Positions 58,947 to 64,000 of a stretch of DNA of 64,000 nt are shown here, one piece after another. Origin of the DNA: Rhizobium sp. CIAT894. GTDB taxonomy: Bacteria > Pseudomonadota > Alphaproteobacteria > Rhizobiales > Rhizobiaceae. The stretch is taken from NCBI RefSeq assembly GCF_000172795.2, contig NZ_CP020947.1, forward strand, positions 3,351,001 through 3,415,000, in the 5' to 3' direction. The notes beneath the pieces were generated by a model. The model was not told where the DNA came from. It did no database searches and saw nothing but the letters and a program-made list of their open reading frames with translations. The translations under genes were made by a program, and so were the position numbers. Position 1 is the first letter of the stretch. Every line of letters begins with the position of its first letter.

Positions 58947-60851
58947 TTATCCTTCGATCGTCAGGGTGACGGAGGTCGGGCCGTAAGAGAGGCTGGCCTT
59001 GTGGCCGGAGATGGTGAGCTTGCCGAAGGTGCCGGAAAGGGTGCTGGCCTTCAGGATCTCGATCTTCGTTCCTGCCGCCGGGACAAAACCATCGGCAAGC
59101 GTCACATCGAGATCGCCGGCCAGCGCTGCTTTGCCCTCGACCGCCAGCGTGCCGGCACCGTTCGCACCGAGCGCCAGTTTCGCCGTCGCATTGGCAGACT
59201 GCTGATAGTCGCCGCCGACCGTCAGCGGTTTGTCGGCCGCCACAACGAGCGAACCGCCATCGACCGTCAGTCCCCCGCTGCCGAAAGCCGAGGACGATCC
59301 GGCCACCAGCGCGCCCTCTTCGAGTACCGTGCCGCCGGCATAGCTGTTGGCGCCGGAAAGGCCGAGGATGCCGCTGCCGCGCTTCACCAGCTTGCCTTTG
59401 CCGCCGATATCGTTGCGCCAGGTGTCGATCGCATTGAAGCCGCCCTTTGCTGCGTCCATCGCCACGGCCACATCCTGGTCGAAGGCGCCGTACCCGTCGG
59501 CGGCGGCAAACAGGTTGAGACGGCCGTAACCTTCCGCATCGTCGAGGAGCGGATAGCCCGAGGCGATCTCCGTCGTCTTCAGCACCTCGCGGCGCTGCTC
59601 GACGTCGAGATAGGGCAGACGCGTTTCGAGAAGCGCTTCGGCGCCCTGCGGCACGCGGGCCGGCCGATCGGTCGGATGGATCGTCGGCAGGCCGTAGCTC
59701 AGGCGCTGCAGCACATAGGCGCGATTGGCGTCATGATCGGCGAAGCGGTCCGCGGCGATCGGCTCCGCATGCGCAGCGACTTCGAGCGCGCCCGCATCGG
59801 CAACGCCCGACTTGGCGATGAGCCAGGATTGTGCCTGGGCGTAGGCATCGCTCTTCAGCGCTGCATTGTCGGCCTTGTTCAGATTGTAGACGACCGTCGC
59901 GGTGCCGAGCATGCGGCCGCCCATCACATCGAGAGGGGAATGCATGCCGGCAAGGATGCGATCCTCGCCCAGCTCGCTGGCGCGCGTGATCATTTCCTGG
60001 AAGCGCTGCGGCACGAGATAGGCCATGGCGAGCGCATCCCGCCAGGCTTCAGCCGTATGGCCGCTCGGGAACCCGCCGTCCTCGACCGGCTTGCCGCTCT
60101 TGGCGGGCTCGAGAGTGGGGACGACCGAAACGTCCTGGCTCCAGCGGTAGGGACGGCCATATTTGAAATAGCGCTTGGCGGGCTCCGTCGAGCCGTCACC
60201 GCTGGCGGCGTTGATGAAGTCGATTGCGAGGCCCATGTCCGGATTGGAATCGGTCTTGTTTTCGGTGTCCGGCTTGCTGCCGGCGCCGCGATTGTTGCCC
60301 TTATCGTCATATTTGACGGTCGTCGCATCGGCGGCCACCTCGGTGATCGTGGTGGTCTGCTTGGAGCCGGCCTTCCAGGCAGCCGTCAGCGGACCGAGGC
60401 CATCGACGATGCTGGCATTCTTGCCGCGTCGGTCGTCGAGATAGGCGGCTACCGCCTGATCGGCCGTCCGCGCCCGTGTCGCCTTGACGACATAAGCGAT
60501 GTTGGCGTCATGCACCGCCTGATTGACGATCTGGCCGTCGGTCTTGCTGGCAGGAATGCCATCCCAATCCGTCTTGGCGACCGCAGGGCAATTGTCCTTG
60601 GCCGGGGCTTCGACACCCGCATCGACGAAAGGCGTGCGCGGGGTCCAGATTTCGAGGAAGCCGGAGAGAAGGTGAACGGCAGCATTGGTGTCCACCGTCG
60701 AGAAGCAGGCGTCACCGCGCTTGTTGGTATTTCCGGCCTCCGCATAAGGCGCTTTTGCCGCGGTGGCCTGCTCGGCGCTGGCAAACGATGGCACGATGGA
60801 CAGAAGGCAGACGAGGGCGGTGCTCAGGCGGCAAAGGCTTAAAGCAGACAT
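58947..60851 (-). CDS. Secreted PAP2-type acid phosphatase with autotransporter-like repeats
   Basis: This 634-residue exported protein has a signal peptide (about residues 1-26) and a PAP2/class A acid phosphatase domain (about 40-440). Its triad motifs are KYGRPYRW (230), GGFPSGHTAEAW (262-266) and RILAGMHSPLDVMGGR with H304 and D308. The C-terminal part (about 510-634) is rich in Gly, Ser, Ala and Val, with GGTVLEEGALVAGSSSAFGS typical of passenger-associated autotransporter repeats. There is no membrane beta-barrel. ATG 60851 starts the signal peptide. It is divergent from the sensor kinase. Confidence 0.87.
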   Translation of the reverse strand: MSALSLCRLSTALVCLLSIVPSFASAEQATAAKAPYAEAGNTNKRGDACFSTVDTNAAVHLLSGFLEIWTPRTPFVDAGVEAPAKDNCPAVAKTDWDGIPASKTDGQIVNQAVHDANIAYVVKATRARTADQAVAAYLDDRRGKNASIVDGLGPLTAAWKAGSKQTTTITEVAADATTVKYDDKGNNRGAGSKPDTENKTDSNPDMGLAIDFINAASGDGSTEPAKRYFKYGRPYRWSQDVSVVPTLEPAKSGKPVEDGGFPSGHTAEAWRDALAMAYLVPQRFQEMITRASELGEDRILAGMHSPLDVMGGRMLGTATVVYNLNKADNAALKSDAYAQAQSWLIAKSGVADAGALEVAAHAEPIAADRFADHDANRAYVLQRLSYGLPTIHPTDRPARVPQGAEALLETRLPYLDVEQRREVLKTTEIASGYPLLDDAEGYGRLNLFAAADGYGAFDQDVAVAMDAAKGGFNAIDTWRNDIGGKGKLVKRGSGILGLSGANSYAGGTVLEEGALVAGSSSAFGSGGLTVDGGSLVVAADKPLTVGGDYQQSANATAKLALGANGAGTLAVEGKAALAGDLDVTLADGFVPAAGTKIEILKASTLSGTFGKLTISGHKASLSYGPTSVTLTIEG

Positions 60852-61029
60852 GGTGATACCCGAAATCGTTGAACGAACGCCGGGACAGTTAGAGCGCTTA
60901 TGTGACAGATCAATTGCAAAAATATTGCCATTCTGTAAACCGGCCGGTGCCCGCCTCTTGCCTTTCCCAGCCATCCCGCCAAAACTGGCTGGAAGACGAT
61001 GAGCCCAACCGGAATGCCGAAAGGAAGAC

Positions 61030-64000
61030 ATGGCAGCGCGCCAACGCATCATTCCGGTAAGACGCGAATATAATCGCTGGGTCGCCAACCAGACGCTCGA
61101 AGATTACGCGCTGCGCTTCACCGCAAAGAGCGCCCGCCATTTCTCTTCGCAGCGCATCTCGCAGACGGCGATCGGCGCGATCTCCTTCCTGGCGCTCGAA
61201 GCGATCGGCGGCGCGATCACCCTCTCCTACGGCACCACCAACGCCTTTTACGCCATTATCGTCGCCTCGATCGCCATGCTGGCGATCGGCCTGCCGATCA
61301 GCCGCTATGCCATCCGCCACGGCGTCGACATCGACCTTCTGACGCGCGGCGCCGGCTTCGGCTATATCGGCTCGACCATCACCTCGCTGATCTATGCGAG
61401 CTTCACCTTCATGCTGTTTGCGATCGAGGCCTCGATCATGTCCGGCGCGCTGGAGCTCACCCTCGGCATCCCGCTCTGGATCGGCTATATCCTCAGCGCC
61501 GTCATGGTCATCCCGCTGGTGACGCACGGCGTGCGGCTGATCAGCAAATTCCAGCTGATGACCCAGCCCTTCTGGATCGTGCTGAATATTCTGCCCTTCA
61601 TCTTCATCGCCTGTTTGGACTGGGAAAAGTTCGATCTGTGGCGCGCCTTTGCCGGCATCCACCATGCTTCGGGTCCACCCGGCACCGTCGCCGATTTCGA
61701 TCTGGTCGAGTTCGGCGCAGCCTCGGCCGTCATCCTGGCACTGATGTCGCAAATCGGCGAACAGGCCGACTTCTTGCGCTTCCTGCCGCCGGAGCCGCGG
61801 CGCAAATGGCGCCATCGCCTCGCCGTCTTCCTCGCCGGACCCGGCTGGGTCATTATTGGCGCGCCAAAACTTCTTGCCGGTTCCTTCCTGGTCGTGCTGA
61901 CCTTCGCCTCGGGCGTGCCGCTCGACCGCGCTGCCGACCCGGCACAGATGTATCTGACCGCCTTCGGCTACATGGTCCCCTGGCACAATGCGGCGCTGCT
62001 GTTGATGGCCGCCTTCGTTGTCGTCTCGCAGTTGAAGATCAACGTGATGAATGCCTATGCCGGCTCGCTCGCCTGGTCGAACTTCTTCTCGCGGCTGACC
62101 CACAGCCATCCCGGCCGCGTCATCTGGCTGGTCTTCAACGTCGCAATCGCCCTGCTCTTGATGGAGCTCGGCATCTACCGGCTGCTGGAGGAAACGCTCG
62201 GCATCTTCTCGATCGTCGCCATGGCCTGGCTCTGCACGATCTCCGCCGATCTCTTCATCAACAAGCCGCTGGGACTGGCGCCCCCCGGCATCGAGTTCAA
62301 GCGCGCCCATCTCTACGACGTCAATCCGGTCGGCCTCGGCGCCATGACGTTGTCGGCGACGGTGTCGCTGATCGCCCATTTCGGCGCCTTCGGCGAAATC
62401 GCCGCCTCGCTCGCTCCCTATATCACCCTCGTCATCGCCCTGGTCGCCTCACCCGTGCTCGCCTGGGCGACGAAAGGCAGGTTCTATCTCGCCCGCAAAC
62501 CGCGCCAGAGCTGGAAGACCCTGACGAACATCACCTGCTCGGTCTGCGAGCACCCGTTCGAGCCGGAAGACATGGCCTGGTGCCCGGCCTATGCCGCGCC
62601 GATCTGCTCGCTCTGTTGCTCGCTGGACAGCCGCTGCCACGACATGTGCAAACCGGCCGCCCGTTTCAACGCCCAGGTCGGCACCGTCGCCAAGGCACTG
62701 CTGCCGGAAACTGTTCTGGGCAAGCTGACGACGCGCCTCGGCCGCTACGGCATTGCCGTCGTGCTGGCACTGACCGCCATCGGCGCAATCCTGGCGATGA
62801 TCGCCCATCAAGTTGCCGCCGCCTCACCCGAGACGGCCGAGGTCGTCAACCGCACGATCCTCATCGTCTTCTTCGTCTTCTCGATGATTTCAGGCGTCGT
62901 CTGCTGGTTCTATGTGCTCGCCCATGACAGCCGTGTCGTGGCCGAAGAGGAATCCTCGCGGCAAAACACCCTGCTGCTGAAGGAAATCGCCGCCCACAAG
63001 AAGACCGACACCGCCCTGCAGAACGCCAAGGAGACGGCCGAGGCCGCCAATCGCGCCAAGAGCCGCTACGTCGTGGGCTTGAGCCACGAACTGCGCACGC
63101 CGCTCAACGCCGTGCTCGGTTATGCCCAGATCCTCGAGCGCGACGAGACCATTCCGGCGCCGCGCCAATCCTCGATCAAGGTCATCCGCCGCAGCGCCGA
63201 ACACCTCTCCGGGCTGATCGACGGCCTGCTCGATATTTCCAAGATCGAAGCCGGCCGCCTGCAGGTCTATTCCAACGAGATCAACATCCAGGATTTCCTC
63301 GACCAGATCGTCGACATGTTCCGCCCGCAGGCGCAGGCGAAAGGGCTCGCCTTCGTCCATCAGCGTTCGCCGGCCGTGCCGCAATTCGTCCGTACCGACG
63401 AAAAGCGGCTGCGTCAGATCCTCGTCAACCTGCTCTCCAATGCCATCAAATTCACCGATGAAGGCAGTGTGACCTTCGATGTCGGCTATCGCAGCCAAGT
63501 GGCGACCTTCACTGTCACCGATACCGGCCGCGGCATCACCGAGAGGGATCTGAGCCGCATTTACGAACCCTTCCAGCGTGGCGAAGCCGAAAGCGTGCGG
63601 CCGATGCCAGGCCTCGGCCTCGGCCTCACCATCACCCGGCTTCTGACCAACACGCTCGGCGGCGAGATTTCGGTTTCGAGCATCAAGGACGAAGGTTCGA
63701 CCTTCCGTGTCCGCCTCATGCTGTCGGCCGTCATGCGCGCCATGGCCGCCGCACCGCAGGAGAAACGCATCGCCGGTTACGACGGTCCGCGCCGCACGAT
63801 CGTTGTCGTCGACGATAACGAAGACCATCGCGAGATGATGCGTGAAATCCTGGCGCCGCTCGATTTCATCGTGCTGACGGCGGCAGGCGGCGCCGAATGC
63901 CTGACGCTGATCGAGGGAATTATACCGGACCTCTTCCTTGTCGATATCCTGATGCCCGGCATGAACGGCTGGCAGCTCGTCTCGCGTTTGCGCGAGGCCG
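61030..64000 (+). CDS. NCS1-permease-like hybrid sensor histidine kinase/response regulator, 3' end outside window
   Basis: At least 990 residues are present and the gene is cut by the window end. Residues 1-490 resemble an NCS1 cytosine/purine permease with about twelve helices (AISFLALEAIGGAITLSYGT). Residues 503-540 contain nine Cys (CSVC, WC, CSLCC, RCHDMC) like a zinc-binding module. Two more membrane helices follow, then a coiled coil, a HisKA with H686 (LSHELRTPLNAVLG), an ATPase domain (LVNLLSNAIKFTDEG) and a receiver with D972 (FLVDILMPGMNG). AAGGAAG precedes ATG 61030. It is probably a transporter-derived nutrient sensor like CbrA, and its signal may be a purine, urea or nitrogen source. 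Confidence 0.9.
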   Translation, partial: MAARQRIIPVRREYNRWVANQTLEDYALRFTAKSARHFSSQRISQTAIGAISFLALEAIGGAITLSYGTTNAFYAIIVASIAMLAIGLPISRYAIRHGVDIDLLTRGAGFGYIGSTITSLIYASFTFMLFAIEASIMSGALELTLGIPLWIGYILSAVMVIPLVTHGVRLISKFQLMTQPFWIVLNILPFIFIACLDWEKFDLWRAFAGIHHASGPPGTVADFDLVEFGAASAVILALMSQIGEQADFLRFLPPEPRRKWRHRLAVFLAGPGWVIIGAPKLLAGSFLVVLTFASGVPLDRAADPAQMYLTAFGYMVPWHNAALLLMAAFVVVSQLKINVMNAYAGSLAWSNFFSRLTHSHPGRVIWLVFNVAIALLLMELGIYRLLEETLGIFSIVAMAWLCTISADLFINKPLGLAPPGIEFKRAHLYDVNPVGLGAMTLSATVSLIAHFGAFGEIAASLAPYITLVIALVASPVLAWATKGRFYLARKPRQSWKTLTNITCSVCEHPFEPEDMAWCPAYAAPICSLCCSLDSRCHDMCKPAARFNAQVGTVAKALLPETVLGKLTTRLGRYGIAVVLALTAIGAILAMIAHQVAAASPETAEVVNRTILIVFFVFSMISGVVCWFYVLAHDSRVVAEEESSRQNTLLLKEIAAHKKTDTALQNAKETAEAANRAKSRYVVGLSHELRTPLNAVLGYAQILERDETIPAPRQSSIKVIRRSAEHLSGLIDGLLDISKIEAGRLQVYSNEINIQDFLDQIVDMFRPQAQAKGLAFVHQRSPAVPQFVRTDEKRLRQILVNLLSNAIKFTDEGSVTFDVGYRSQVATFTVTDTGRGITERDLSRIYEPFQRGEAESVRPMPGLGLGLTITRLLTNTLGGEISVSSIKDEGSTFRVRLMLSAVMRAMAAAPQEKRIAGYDGPRRTIVVVDDNEDHREMMREILAPLDFIVLTAAGGAECLTLIEGIIPDLFLVDILMPGMNGWQLVSRLREA

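Noticed and set aside
58869-60842. A 657-codon plus-strand frame opposite the acid phosphatase
   Set aside because: The minus strand encodes a signal peptide and a full PAP2 triad; the opposite frame shows no motif or ribosome site.
60852-60960. Possible PhoB box upstream of the acid phosphatase (two CTGTC-type elements)
   Set aside because: The two elements are 20 bp apart rather than the 11-bp period of Pho boxes, and the flanks do not match.

Overview
The window is a chromosomal segment of a fast-growing rhizobium, most likely from the Rhizobium leguminosarum/etli group. This placement is inferred from high G+C coding sequence, the hmuPSTUV heme-uptake locus with an HmuD-type heme oxygenase, the NepR/EcfG/PhyR general stress response (GSR) locus, a urea transporter/urease cluster with a TIGR02117-type gene, and two families of palindromic intergenic repeats. 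No rRNA, tRNA, CRISPR, phage or transposase gene was seen. The two outermost genes are cut by the window edges.

Layout. 1-3.0 kb: a YbhF/S/R-like ABC-2 exporter. 3.1-8.0 kb: small stress and housekeeping genes (DUF1236, EamA, ThuA/dehydrogenase pair, SMR pump with TetR, truncated hemoglobin, DUF423). 8.1-15.3 kb: heme/iron block (HmuD operon, TonB, hmuP and hmuSTUV). 15.3-19.6 kb: GSR block (DUF883/holin pair, ecfG-nepR, phyR, HWE kinase and a putative small RNA). 19.8-22.6 kb: preT-preA. 22.7-24.8 kb: a frameshifted SEC-C gene and the prfH/rtcB pair. 25-26.5 kb: GlxA-type regulator and rhodanese. 26.6-29.7 kb: heme oxygenase plus bacteriophytochrome. 29.7-38.9 kb: rutR, beta-ureidopropionase, dihydropyrimidinase and a NitT/TauT-type ABC importer. 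39.2-43.8 kb: an RND efflux pair. 43.9-58.8 kb: a minus-strand urtABCDE-ureDABCEFG array interleaved with other genes. 58.9-64 kb: a secreted acid phosphatase and a divergent transporter-like hybrid histidine kinase.

How it works together. PreTA, dihydropyrimidinase and beta-ureidopropionase make up the reductive pyrimidine pathway. Two RutR-like dyads (19789-19804 and 30534-30549) suggest that the separated parts are co-regulated. UrtABCDE imports urea and urease turns it into ammonia. Heme is imported by TonB/HmuTUV and used or degraded by HmuS and HmuD, while BphO makes biliverdin for the phytochrome.

Most notable. Six sites match the EcfG promoter (GGAAC-N16/17-CGTT; one has CATT). One of them drives no protein gene. 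It points on the minus strand into the gap after the HWE kinase, and that transcript would end at a strong intrinsic terminator, giving a roughly 125-nt C-rich RNA. This is the best candidate for an undescribed element. Other highlights are the PrfH/RtcB2-type ribosome repair pair, an NCS1-permease/Cys-rich/histidine-kinase/receiver fusion, and a 36-bp perfect inverted repeat plus DUF559 gene inserted inside an ABC importer operon.
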